Below are positions 49,661 through 61,435 of a stretch of DNA of 64,000 nt, one piece after another; position 1 is the first letter of the stretch; every line of letters starts with the position of its first letter. The position numbers and the translations under genes are program-made. The notes beneath the pieces are model-generated. The model was not told the origin of the DNA and ran no database searches. It saw nothing but the letters and a program-made list of their open reading frames with translations. Source of the DNA: Nipponacmea schrenckii (Eukaryota > Mollusca > Gastropoda > Lottiidae); NCBI GenBank assembly GCA_030562195.1, contig JAUJPP010000012.1, forward strand, positions 7,378,001 to 7,442,000. The letters run 5' to 3'.

Positions 49661-52075
49661 ATCAACAATGGTTTATTACAAAATTGTGTGAGAAATCTTT
49701 TTTTCAGATATATAACTTCATCAATCATACACACCATCTACAGTTTGCATCTTATAGATATAAATACTTACTTCAGATGATCAAATTTATATTCTTTCTA
49801 CAAAATATATCACTGACACAGATTATAATACAATGACATAAACTGCAACACGGTATGATTGGTACACCTTAATGACAACCATCTTAGATGTAGAATTCAA
49901 ACTAAATTTGTCTTTTACTTCCATGGTGAAATCTACAATCACCGTTCTAAACGGTGATAATTTCTCTGATTACCAGACTTGACAATTCACCTCTACTATT
50001 AGATCAACAGGAAATTGATGTAAAAAATCTTTGGATATTTATTATGTCTGTTAAACATTTCTCTTTGTGGTGGTGATTTATGTCTTAACGAATAACATCC
50101 TTTTTAATTTCTCATCCTCATTATTTGCATCAATCCAAAGCCATTAAGTTCATTTTTATCTCAACTTGTTGTCACTGTTCTGATCATCTTCCAGACTTTA
50201 GAACATAAATGCATATTGATGATCTTAACAAGCTGAAAGTGTAATATACATACTACCAATACTAGTTCCTTGAAACCTATTGAGAAAGTATACCGGTTTT
50301 CTAGATCATCGATAAATGTCTAATATACAAAACAAAAGATGAGAAAGGAGGAAGTAATGACAAGTTTTCTTTCATTATTACTTATTTCTTATTTTATGTC
50401 TCAAATGTAAGATTAAAACACCCCTGCTTCCTGATTGCTTACAACCTTCAAAATGGTATTGGTAGCCATAATGCATCTTTATCGGTTAATTAACAAAATG
50501 ATAAATCTGGATCATTACTATTCACAATCAGAACAACAAAAATCGATTTCTTTTAAAATATGCAGCAATATTTGTATACTATTAAACTCCCCTAAAGAGA
50601 ACTACCACCAGGTGTTTCGAAAAAGGTTTTATCTGCTTCGCAAGCGGCAGTGATCATGCCTTATTTTAAATAATAGTTCGCATGTAGAGGGGAAACTTTA
50701 TGTTGATGTTGAAAGCATTGTATGAAGATGTTTGTACAGTTTAGCCTATTCTCCTAATGACTTTGACATTTGCAGGAACAAAAACATGAATGTTTTATTC
50801 ATTGCATGTAAAATACTGGATAGATACATCATTTATAATTTATGAATTCGAAATAATTCTTCCATTCTATTGGTATTAACCGCAGCAAAAAACACTTGAT
50901 GACTTAGCATTATTTTCCTATACGTGTCGTATAAATGGCAATACCATATCTTTTTAAAGGGTATTAGAAACATTGATGAGATGACATTTTATGCTTAAAT
51001 GTTATTGGCAGTGCCGAGATACTATCATAGTGTATATAATGAATTAAAATTTAAAACAATATGAATTTCACTCTTATTTATTACATACTAGCATGACGTT
51101 AGCAAAATTTGAATATTAAACCATTTTGTTTTATATTGTAACAGAGACAAATTCAATTGACCTATTTATGATTGTCCCTTACGACCAAAGAAGATAGGAG
51201 GCGATAAAAATAAAAAGACTATCTTTGAATCAGCTTATTCAGTTGATGATTAAAAATAAGAAATCCATTGGTGATAAATATGTCCCTGTAGTCAATTTGT
51301 ATACATAATTTATTAAGAACTGTATCATTGAAACTTGCCTTGTAATGTTCGACGTAATGAAAAACAACAACATATAATTGTATCCAAGACATTTCCTGCA
51401 CTAAGCATTGAGCTTCAATTTTCAACTGGCGTCTATGATATGGTTGTTTAAATCCTATTGTAAGATTAATTAGACCGCATAGAAATACACGTCAGATTCA
51501 GATATATCAGAGAATGTAGTTGCTGCAATGTAAATTTTCTTTTTTTTGTGGTTTTTAGGAAGTGTATTTTTGTTTCGTGTTTAATCGGCACTCGAATATC
51601 AGTGCAAGATATTTAAGATAATGTTTACAATATGAAGTATAAGCTGAATAAAACAAGCATCTGAAAGATGAAATATTTAGACAGCACGAGTAGCATAGCA
51701 TCATGAGTAATGACTTATTGAAACATGTATCATCTTCTGTATGAAAATTTAAATCCGGTCGAAATCTTTTAGATGAAACAAGCTGAAAGACATTTTTGAT
51801 TTCTGTAATATATATTGTAAATACAGCTGTATACGAATTCAACGAAGATTTTAAATAAAGATTGTCAAGTTTTTAATCGTATCCATACATTCCATTCGAA
51901 GACAATTGTTTCGAATCATTACAGGAAACATAATATACAATGCATGTCAAGTAGTTTTTCATAAAATAAAAACGTTTATATAGAAGCTCTGATTATTTAA
52001 AGTTTAACTTAATTAATATTTTGATATAATCCATCCAATTACACATCAGGAACAAGTTGAAACATGGGCTTTTTG
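49661..52075. other. Non-coding stretch
   Basis: No gene supported. The 95-codon minus frame at 51555-51842 and the 72-codon plus frame at 50435 are chance-sized with no recognisable motif. Confidence 0.5.
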
Positions 52076-52084
52076 ATATTTTAT

Positions 52085-52325
52085 TACACCCCTGCATACA
52101 TCAGCTCCATGTACTAGCTGTAAAATATAATAGTTATTTTGGCTACATAATTTAATATGTTCGCTTTAATATACATAAGAAAAAACAAATTAGAAAACAC
52201 TATCGATCTGTTTATTTGAAACACTGTATACGACCAGAGAAATGTAGATTTCCACCAGCTTTGTGCTCAAAACCACATGCCATCTAAGAAAAGTATTGAA
52301 TGGTATTTTTATAATCATGGATGAT
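52085..52325 (+). repeat. Dispersed repeat, copy A
   Basis: Shares with 53720-53870 the ordered blocks CATACATCAGCTC, AGCTGTAAAATATA, GACCAG-G-AATG-AGATTTCCA and CAGCTTT. These are followed by CATCTAAGAAAAGTATTGAA, TGG(T/C)ATT and TTATAATCATGG. About 95 bp between the second and third block is absent from copy B. Confidence 0.7.
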
Positions 52326-53629
52326 TAAACCATTCGTTTTGAGACAGAAACCTTCGTAGTAGTTTATTTGTTAACTGAATGAAATTACTGATTTTGTGAC
52401 GAACTCAATCCATTATAAAATTGTCTGACTCACACTTTCATAAATAAACAGAGTTAAAATTAATAAAGAATATTTCAGTGAATAAAAGTGCTTTGTTGCC
52501 TACATTTACCTAAATCTTATTAGTTTATAGTTCATTATGATAAAATATATTGATTAATGGAAATTTTCCACCACATGTTTACTTCAGCGCTACAGTTTAT
52601 CAGTCAGTCTACTTTGAATAAAAAACAAAAAACAATAAAACAAAAAATTGTTTTAGATAAAAGATAAAGCCAGTTGGAGATTACATATAGATATAGATCT
52701 TGTCGAACGTGGTTCATTAATTCAAATAGCTAATAAATCGTTGACATAAATTGTAATTTTCAGCTTACACGAGTATCTGCATTTCTTTTAGGTTGATTCT
52801 TGTGATTGTGGTTATGAGGAATGGTCTTTTGAAAGGCATAACATATATGGCACCAAGCTGTAACATGCATGAGAAAATTTGGAATTAGATAAAAACCACT
52901 TTTCAGCGTTTCTATGTCAATTTTTTATTGTAACGTAAACGAAAACCATTTGTGGTTGCTACAGAATACAATGCAAGGTTCTGAACACGTTTTATGTATA
53001 TAAAAGCCCATTATTCTACGCTATTGATAAAATTGAACGTATAGAATGTTTCATTGTAAAGTTATTTGTTAAAAAATCATTAATGACAACCGGAAATTGC
53101 CTGCATATTAACTACTTCTTTTGATGTTACTTTGAAAGCTTGACAATTATTACTTGCCTGTTTTCTGCAATTCATTAATGTCTTATGATAGACAAGAATT
53201 TTTCTTGTGGACCTTACATTAACTTATTTAACCAGAGCTCTAAAATTGTGAAATTGTGCCTCTTGTTATTTAATGATAATTTTTTTACTTTTAGTGATAA
53301 AGGTCATAGTAAGTAATTAGTGCCACGTTGCACCTATAGATTACTATTAAATATATTTTATATAAAATAACGAGCCTAATTAGTATTTTCATATCAGTAA
53401 TAAATACTTATTGAGGGTGTAAATTGAGATTAAAAACTGTTGATTAGATTAATATTAAAAACCACGAGGGTAACGTGATACATGAAGCTTATTTCGTTCA
53501 ATAATGTAGAAAGATGCATATGAAAGGCTTGTTGATACTGTCTATTATCTCTAATGTTTATGTGACTTATGAAGACTGGCATGTACCTTTACACAAAACT
53601 GCTGTATGGTCGTTTGAGGGCCATTCAAT

Positions 53630-53900
53630 AGCTGTTTCTCTTGGTTTTATAGTTAAAAGTGGCGTTCGGCATCAAAATTGCTTATCTTGCACTAATAAGA
53701 TGAACCGTGATCCTTTTAACATTTTATTTAAACCCTGTATACATCAGCTCAATTTTCAAGCTGTAAAAAATATAGTTAGGACCAGGGTAATGAAGATTTC
53801 CAGCTTTTTGCTAATATCAAAATGACATCTAAGAAAAGTATTGAATGGCATTCTTATAATCATGGGTGGGGTTTGGCATCAAAATCGATTCAGAATGAAT
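53630..53900 (+). repeat. Dispersed repeat, copy B (with a short internal duplication)
   Basis: Same ordered blocks as copy A, without the ~95-bp middle. It is preceded and followed by a second short repeat: GTGGCGTTCGGCATCAAAAT near 53659 and GTGGGGTTTGGCATCAAAAT near 53866. The array may therefore be a unit of about 205 bp that has begun to duplicate. The 103-codon frame 53514-53825 runs through this repeat and is not considered a gene. Confidence 0.65.
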
Positions 53901-54304
53901 AAAACTCGCACTTCTAGCATTGTATGTCGATTGTGGAATGTGAAAACTAGACAGATGCTGTGATTATAACTAGATACAGTTACTTATCTACGCCAAAAGA
54001 ATACATTTCAAATCGATAGGACGTTTTGAATCAATAAAATAAAGTTGTTAACAAACGTTTGAAATCACAATATGCCTGTACAGAAGAAGTTAATCTATAA
54101 AGTGACAGAAATATAAACAGCATGCCAAGTTTTTTTTTTTTTTTCAAAACAAACCAAAGACAAACAATAGCTTTGTTGTGTTCCAGAGTTTTGATAATGT
54201 AATTGTAAGACAGACATGGAAATACAAACTCAAAATCAAACTCTATACCCCAGTGTCACATTCTTTCAGTCATGTATTTTTACACACTTTTTTGTCAATG
54301 ACAA

Positions 54305-55450
54305 TAGAGTACTGTATTAACTGTATTGAACTGATTCTGTCAATGGTACCAGTGTAATATCTGTATTGAACTCAAACATGTCCATGTAAGTGTATTATCT
54401 GTATCGAACCCATTCTGTAAATGATATCAGCTAATTAACTGTATTGAACTCATTCTGTCAATGGTACCAGTGTAATATCTGTATTGAACTCAAACATGTC
54501 CATGTAAGTGTATTATCTGTATCGAACCCATTCTGTCAATGGAATCAGCTTAATAACCGTATTGAACTGATTATGTCAATGGTACCAGTGTAATATCTGT
54601 ATTGAACTCAAACATGTCCATGTAAGTGTATTATCTGTATCGAACCCATTCTGTCAATGGAATCAGCTTAATAACCGTATTGAACTGATTATGTCAATGG
54701 TACCAGTGTAATATCTGTATTGAACTCAAGCATGTCCATGTAAGTGTATTATCTGTATCGAACCCATTCTGTCAATGGAATCAGCTTAATAACCGTATTG
54801 AACTGATTATGTCAATGGTACCAGTGTAATATCTGTATTGAACTCAAACATGTCCATGTAAGTGTATTATCTGTATCGAACCCATTCTGTCAATGGAATC
54901 AGCTAATTAACTGTATTGAACTCATTCTGTCAATGGTACCAGTGTAATATCTGTATTGAACTCAAACATGTCCATGTAAGTGTATTATCTGTATCGAACC
55001 CATTCTGTCAATGGAATCAGATTAATAACCGTATTGAACTGATTATGTCAATGGTACCAGTGTAATATCTGTATTGAACTCAAACATGTCCATGTAAGTG
55101 TATTATCTGTATCGAACCCATTCTGTAAATGATATCAGCTAATTAACTGTATTGAACTCATTCTGTCAATGGTACCAGTGTAATATCTGTATTGAACTCA
55201 AACATGTCCATGTAAGTGTATTATCTGTATCGAACCCATTCTGTCAATGGAATCAGATTAATAACCGTATTGAACTGATTATGTCAATGGTACCAGTGTA
55301 ATATCTGTATTGAACTCAAACATGTCCATGTAAGTGTATTATCTGTATCGAACCCATTCTGTAAATGGTATCAGCTTATTTACTGTATTGAACTCATTCT
55401 GTCAATGGTACATATAGTATCTGTATCGAACTAATTATGTACATGATATT
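54305..55450 (+). repeat. Higher-order minisatellite: 118-bp unit of 40+38+40-bp subunits
   Basis: Subunit A: AACTGATTATGTCAATGGTA then CCAGTGTAATATCTGTATTG (40 bp). Subunit B: AACTCAAACATGTCCATGTA then AGTGTATTATCTGTATCG (38 bp). Subunit C: AACCCATTCTGTCAATGGAA then TCAGCTTAATAACCGTATTG (40 bp). The ABC unit recurs with exact 118-bp spacing (for example TTATGTCAAT at 54571, 54689 and 54807) about nine to ten times. Variant C units (TGTAAATGATATCAGCTAAT) recur in a pattern, so even larger multimers have been copied. The right end decays through GTACATATAGTATC into unique sequence. Confidence 0.96.
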
Positions 55451-55943
55451 AGTGTCTGCCATAGTCCACGTAATATTATTGTTATCTATTGGAACTATGG
55501 TATTAGTGAAAATGACACACCAGGACAGTGCCTCAACAAGATGAGCGTTTGCCTTTGGATTTAAAAGAAATTGTTATAAAAATGATCTCTATATGACACC
55601 TCGGTAAGTCAATGTAATGCCAGTCAAAGGAATATGTAAATTTATTAAGTCTGTATTAATACCATTTATATATATTTCAAAATTTTGTAATTTTTCTGTT
55701 AGTTTTTTTGCAGTGGAATATACAACATTTAGAATTTTCTTATTTGCTAATGTCGTTTATCTTCCTTTCTTTGCAACTCGTATGTACCTTTGACATTGTG
55801 TTAATGTTAATTTATTTAAATGTCTTCGTTTAATAAACTCAGAGCAAATATTTCATTTGCCAAACGTTTCGGTGTTAAATTTGAGTTAATACAGTAACTG
55901 TTATTGTGCTGGGATTTACCTTATGAAACTCTTTTATTTACAG

Positions 55944-57048
55944 GTTGTGGAAGTGTACTCTTCACCTAGATTGAGGTCAATAATTTCAGTTATTTCAGTT
56001 GCAAGAGACAACCTTGAAAAGAGAACAATATAACCGTTTGCTAAGGATTTAAGAAGCATACATCATGATCAATGTCTGGGATACATACATAATATATAAA
56101 TGCCATGATGGGAGTATTAATATCCAGGCATTCCTTTAAAAGGTCATAGATTATTAACAGTTATCGAAATGCTAATGATAAGTCAAAGATTTATATAGTT
56201 CACAAAAGTGATTAATTACGATACTGTCCTCTGAAATGAAATTTTGACACAATTACAATCACCTTAAAATTTTTGTAACATTATATGTATAGAAAATGCA
56301 TAGACATTCAGAGTTTTGATCCTATTATTTAAAACAAGTCTCTTCTCGATTTTATTTTTTAAACACTTACTGAAATGTATTGTTTTCAGAAGTCTTTGAA
56401 GCAAATGGTTTAAATCTGAACTAAAAAGCCAGGTAAAATGATTTCCACAATATGGTGTTTTGTGATACCGATATTACTTTGCATTAGACATAAGCTGTCA
56501 ATCAATATGATCGGACTTGATATTTTACCACGACACACCTTTCTTTATATATATTTCTAATATACCTTTATCTTATTATTAACATTGGAACACCTGATGT
56601 CCTAGTAATTAAAACTATCATTTGGTTCTTTATACTTATATACTTATATATTAACAGTCTTAAAAATATCTATAATAATAATAATATCTAGTTTTCAGAA
56701 TTCTGATGATATTGTGATGAATATAGCCATCAATAATTAATATTTCAACTATAATAATGTTCAAACGCCCATATTTTTTTTTATCTTCTAGCGTACGAAC
56801 ATCATCATCACATGAATACTCTCTTTACTGTATATACCATATTGGAATTGTCTAAGATTCTCGGTTTTGATTCAAACATGAGGCAAAGGTTTCAAAGATT
56901 TCTTTACACATGTACCTCAAATTCGTCTCATAACGATTGCGAGTTCTGTATGGTTGCGAACAATGAAAGTGGTCATGGTCACGCAACACACAACTCAGAG
57001 ACGCGTATGCGTGGCGCAGATACTGGCGGAAATGAACATAATTATTAA
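55944..57048 (+). other. Cluster of splice-site-bounded segments, possible short transcript
   Basis: Three good acceptors occur within 900 bp. AACTCTTTTATTTACAG precedes 55944, a 29-codon open tail (VVEVYSSPRL...) ending at 56033. ATTGTTTTCAG precedes 56390, giving a 43-nt segment with donor GCCAG|GTAAAA that is closed in all frames. TTTTTTTTTATCTTCTAG precedes 56792; from there a frame is open for YEHHHHMNTL... through an ATG at 56812 to a stop at 57048. The 78-codon frame from that ATG has an Asn/Gly/His-rich end (GHGHATHNSETRMRGADTGG). It could be a non-coding RNA or a small gene with a leader exon. No family recognised. Confidence 0.22.
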
Positions 57049-57049
57049 T

Positions 57050-58520
57050 AGAAACCATACGCAACTGTTATGAAGACCACTTTATATTTCCAAAGACAAG
57101 GTAACGTAAAATATTCGATCATCTCTTTTTAGCAGGTAATATTTTGAAAATGATGTTAGCATCCCACATCAAAATATGACATGGCAATGACAATGTCTGT
57201 GACCGATGCTACACAACTATATGACTTTATGTTACGTCGACCTGACAACGTAAGAAATTACCTAATGTTTATTGTGATGCACAATATTTGCAGACGAAGA
57301 CAAACTTTAGATCGATTTTACCAATAAATCTGGTTACTTAGTTTGAGATAATCATTATAAGCTTACTATTACTAGCTTGTTATATTTTTAAAGTTTATTA
57401 ATCATACACCGTTGGCAATTCGTCTGTAATGGTATAGTTTGAAGAGGCCTCAAGGAATTAGGCATATCACTTCTTATTATTCAGATTATTTCTAAATCAG
57501 TTCGGAATCACTTCAAAGACAGGAGTTAAGGTTTCAATCAACTATAGAAGTCAACCCAACATATTGTGTGGCTGGTTTTAATGAGAACTAGATGGATTGG
57601 GTCCAAGGCATGATGATTTATATTGGACTGTTGAATTTATAAAGTAAATGATGTCGCTCTGATTTCTGTCATACATTAATCAATGTCCAAGCTAAGTCTG
57701 GTAAACATAACTGTTAAATTCTGACTTCAACTATGTAGTAGTTTTCAGCTTAAACACTCATACTGGCATGGATAGATTGGGTCCAAATGTTAATTACTAA
57801 AACGGGACTTATTGATGCATTTTGTAATGAATGTCGTTCTATACGAATCGCAACAAGATACGCCATTCTCTTGATTGTGAAATCATTGACTTTTAAACGT
57901 AAAATCAACACTGTTGATAAACCTACAATAATATTTACTCATAATTAAATGAAGGCTTGACTGCAGAACAGAGAATAGAAAAAATGCCTTACAGGTAAAT
58001 ACAAATTACAATACAAACTATATGAAGCATTGTAGATATTCAATGATATTTGAGAATGGAAGAAATTTATGTGTAAGGTTAGGACATATATAGATCCTGA
58101 AATAACCATTGATAATCCTAAATTACATGATCAAAACGAAGTCGTCCAAATAGACAATCTAAATAAATCCGTGAGCTAGATAGTGGACAACGAATATAAT
58201 CATTGAAATAATATAACTGAAAAGTTAGTACTTTAAAAACTATGGAGTATTTATTATTTTCTACACGGCATATGAAGAAGACAAAAACTATATAGTTGAT
58301 ATTGAAAACGACGATCTTTCAAAACTCATTCTATTTGTTAATATACCCGCAATTAGTATATTGTATTGAAACAGTATAATTATTTAACATCGGTAATAAT
58401 TTACCGTCTGACAATCCAATTAAAAAACAGGGTCAATCTGGACACAATGAAATAGGAATGAATATGTAATGTTTTACATTTTTTGTGGAAAATATACATG
58501 TCATAAACTTATTATTTTCT
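57050..58520. other. Non-coding stretch
   Basis: No coding, RNA or repeat signal supported. If the exon at 58524 is real this is its downstream intron on the minus strand. Confidence 0.45.
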
Positions 58521-58523
58521 TAC

Positions 58524-58614
58524 CTTCCCCAGTCCAAACACCTCCATCACCACCTCCCACATCCTCCTCATCAGAGGCGTCGTACATATATCTATCTCGG
58601 TTCCTTGTATACAT
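58524..58614 (-). CDS. Coding exon of an unidentified gene, possibly the first
   Basis: On the minus strand an island of higher GC encodes MYTRNRDRYMYDASDEED followed by VGGGDGGVWTGE. It ends at a strong donor, GGGGAAG|GTAAGAA (GT at 58523-58522), leaving one base of the next codon (phase 1). The acidic SDEED and Gly-rich run look like a flexible cytosolic or nuclear segment. The 5' limit is uncertain: an in-frame TAA lies two codons before the ATG at 58614. The ATG may therefore be the start, or the exon may begin after a nearby AG (TACAAG, about 58604). The outgoing phase fits the exon at 13086-12843, which would restore a Gly codon. Family not recognised. Confidence 0.5.
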
Positions 58615-58619
58615 TAGTT

Positions 58620-60740
58620 ACACATAATCCCACTGTTAGTTATACCATACCAATTAGCGTATCCGTAACACATTAAAATTACCAAATCCTCTAGTAGTAT
58701 TCCGAAATAAAACGTATTCAAGTGAATGTCATGGCTTGCCATATGGTTTCTGTGCCTGACACTTCCCACCTGTTACCAAGTATTGACTATTTCATTCTCA
58801 TATCCGTATGTCAAGTATGTAAAACAATATTAAATATTCAAAAACAAAAAGAAGAAATGCCCACCCACCCTAATTTTCGTGCACTCACGAATGGTAAACA
58901 TGCTTATCCGAAACTTTCCATATTTTAATAAGATTGAAAGAGATATGTTTTATATCCATGACAGAGTTAAGACAATTAGATTCCGAGATAAGTAATTATT
59001 CCATAACATAAAACATAAATCCTGGAGCCAACAACTTTTTTTTCCTTCAAACTTAATATTAAAACTATCACTATTGGCACTATGCACATAAAGCAGAAGA
59101 CACTATAGGGTTTTTAATAAGGGCTAAAACTAATGATAGAAGTTAAGGAAACTGTGAGAAAAGTCTAACTTCCATCACTTCAAACTCAACATCTCATCAC
59201 TTGCCATTAGCTCGTGCTACCATATTAACCAGTCTTTCATTGGTTACCAATGTGACACGTAAAGCAGCGTGCGACACAGTAGGGCGTGAAGCTATGGAAC
59301 GTTCAGGTATAACTGTGTAGATATTAAAAAGTCGATATATATTGCTGAACCAATATCACATCAATATAATCGTTCACTTACATACCTCTATACAGTCATG
59401 GTTGGTTATGATAAAGGCGTGCAGTGCTAATTAAAATGCATTCAGATAAACTCTCTGCAATTTCCAATAATATGATCATGTCTTTATTGGACAGCTCCTC
59501 GCATTGCAGCAATCAATTAAAATTTAACTTGCATTTCAACATACATTTAAACTATTCGGTACATTTTATGTTTTTTTTAACTTAAAAAGCAAACAAGTAG
59601 GCCTATTGGTTTTGAGGGGTTAAACAGGAGTTGACCAAATGCGATTATTGTGGTAATATTTGCTGTAAAATATAAAATACAAGATCCAAGTACTAACGAT
59701 TAAAACCACAAATCCATTCCCAAAATATAAGTATAAAATGGAATCAGGTGCCTTGAAGAGTAAGCCATTGCTGCTTAATATCACTCGTAATATAGGTCCG
59801 AACTTCAAAACGAATCCCAAGTCATAGGTTCAACAGGAACTTTCATACAGAGGTTGACATGTTTAGCATTGCCAATAAGTGTTTACCACAGACCAATGCA
59901 AGTCTCAGATTTGCGATTTCTATTGTCCCAGTTGTGTTCTGATTTGATTTTCTAACTTCAGATCAAACCATTAATAGTCTAAATGTATTATTGACAAGAA
60001 GAGGCCAGCGGGATAATCGCATTTTGAAATAGAATGCAGTTAAAAAAGAAAGATCTTCAGCTTTTCTGCGATTATCAATCTCAATTAGTGTTCTGCACTG
60101 GAAATTTTACGGTTTCTTTTATTATGTTTTTTTTGTATTATTAGGTAATGTCGTCTTTTCTAATCAATAAACAAGTTGCTAAGATTTTCCTCCAATCTAT
60201 GAAAAAGAGAAAATCTGTAATCCAGGAAATCTGCCATTTAAGAAGACATAAACAATAAACAGGGGATAGCAGACAAAAGGTGTTTATTTGGAAGAAAGAA
60301 TGTCATGTTCCATGCTCGACTCTCAACAAATAAACATTTATTTGTCCAATAGACAGTCCAATAATCACCGAGTTTGTAACAACTTGAGATAACCTTTGAA
60401 AATAATAGGAATATAACATTATTAGAGATATAACTGGAGATTCCAGTCATTTCATGAATGACTGCCCAAAAATAGTCTGATCACGAACTGGCTGTAAATT
60501 TACTGTCTGATTGCAATGTATCGAGAAGAATTCGTCTCAATATAAAAAATGGTAACATATCGTATAAGTCGTCGATTTGATGTGCCAGTTTATATCCAAA
60601 AAGACTATCCAGTATTTTAATATTGAATCTACCTGTTAACCAGTCTGATATTTGGCATGGAGAGTATACATTTTAGGAGGAAGCGTCCATAATAATAAAT
60701 AAATAATAATATGATCATAAAATAGATCTTATAGTAACGA
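58620..60740. other. Non-coding stretch
   Basis: No gene supported. A minus-strand frame of about 50 codons between 58775 and 58618 follows an acceptor-like GGTAACAG but ends in a stop and shows no recognisable motif. Confidence 0.45.
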
Positions 60741-60756
60741 TAAACTTATTTTAGGT

Positions 60757-61429
60757 CAATTTCCAGAATCCTGGTCTGAGGGCATCATTCTGTCTCTGTT
60801 TAAGAAAGGTGATAAAAACAATGTTGACAATTATTTCTGCTCTGATAACTCTGCTTAATGTAGTAAGCAAAATATTTATGTCCATCATAAATGAACGCTT
60901 AACTAAATGGTCTGATGAGCAAGAATTAATTGGAGAAGAGCAGGCAGGATTTAGGCGTAATTATTCTACGATAGACAACATTTTCTTTCTAAACAGTATG
61001 ATTCAAAAATATTATATATATATTTGTCAAAAAAGGGAGGCAAATTTTACTGCTTCTTTGTTGATTTCTCAAAAGCTTTCGACAGAATCCCCAGAGCTTA
61101 TTTACCAGCTTATCAATAACAATGTACATGGTAGATTGATTGGCATCCTAAGAAGTATTTATAGATTTGTCAATGCAAGGGTTAGATGTGATTCCGAACT
61201 ATCTGACACCTTCTCGTGTTCGGCCGGCTTACGTCAAGGTTGTGTTTTAAGCCCGTGGCTGTTTGCAATCTATATTAACGAGCTCGCACTAGATATGAAA
61301 ATGTCAGATGGAACCGGAATCTTTGTTAACCAAAATATGGATGAAGTGTTTATGTTATTATTTGCAGATGATCTTTGTTTAGTAGCCGATACCATTATAG
61401 AGCTACAAAGACGAATTACGGTATTATAA
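60757..61429 (+). pseudogene. Reverse transcriptase domain of the LINE, frameshifted
   Basis: Recognisable RT blocks in order: SWSEGIILSLFKKGDKNNVDNY (in one frame until about 60840); then NVVSKIFMSIINERLTKW; GEEQAGFRRNYSTIDNIF; the catalytic block A reading VDFSKAFDRIP; AGLRQGCVLSPWLFAIYINE; and catalytic LLFADDLCLV (about 61360). The 206-codon open frame starting at 60809 is misleading. Block A (around 61058-61088) lies in another frame, so at least two compensating indels surround it, plus one near 60843. The enzyme would copy RNA into DNA at the target site, but this copy cannot make it. Confidence 0.9.
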
Positions 61430-61435
61430 TCTTAC

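Noticed and set aside
53514..53825. 103-codon plus-strand open frame starting MHMKGLLIL
   Set aside because: Its second half lies in a dispersed repeat with another copy at 52.1-52.3 kb in which the frame is not kept; no family resemblance.
60809..61429. Reading the 206-codon RT frame as an intact protein
   Set aside because: RT catalytic block A (VDFSKAFD) is in a different frame, so the apparent continuity comes from compensating indels; the domain is broken.
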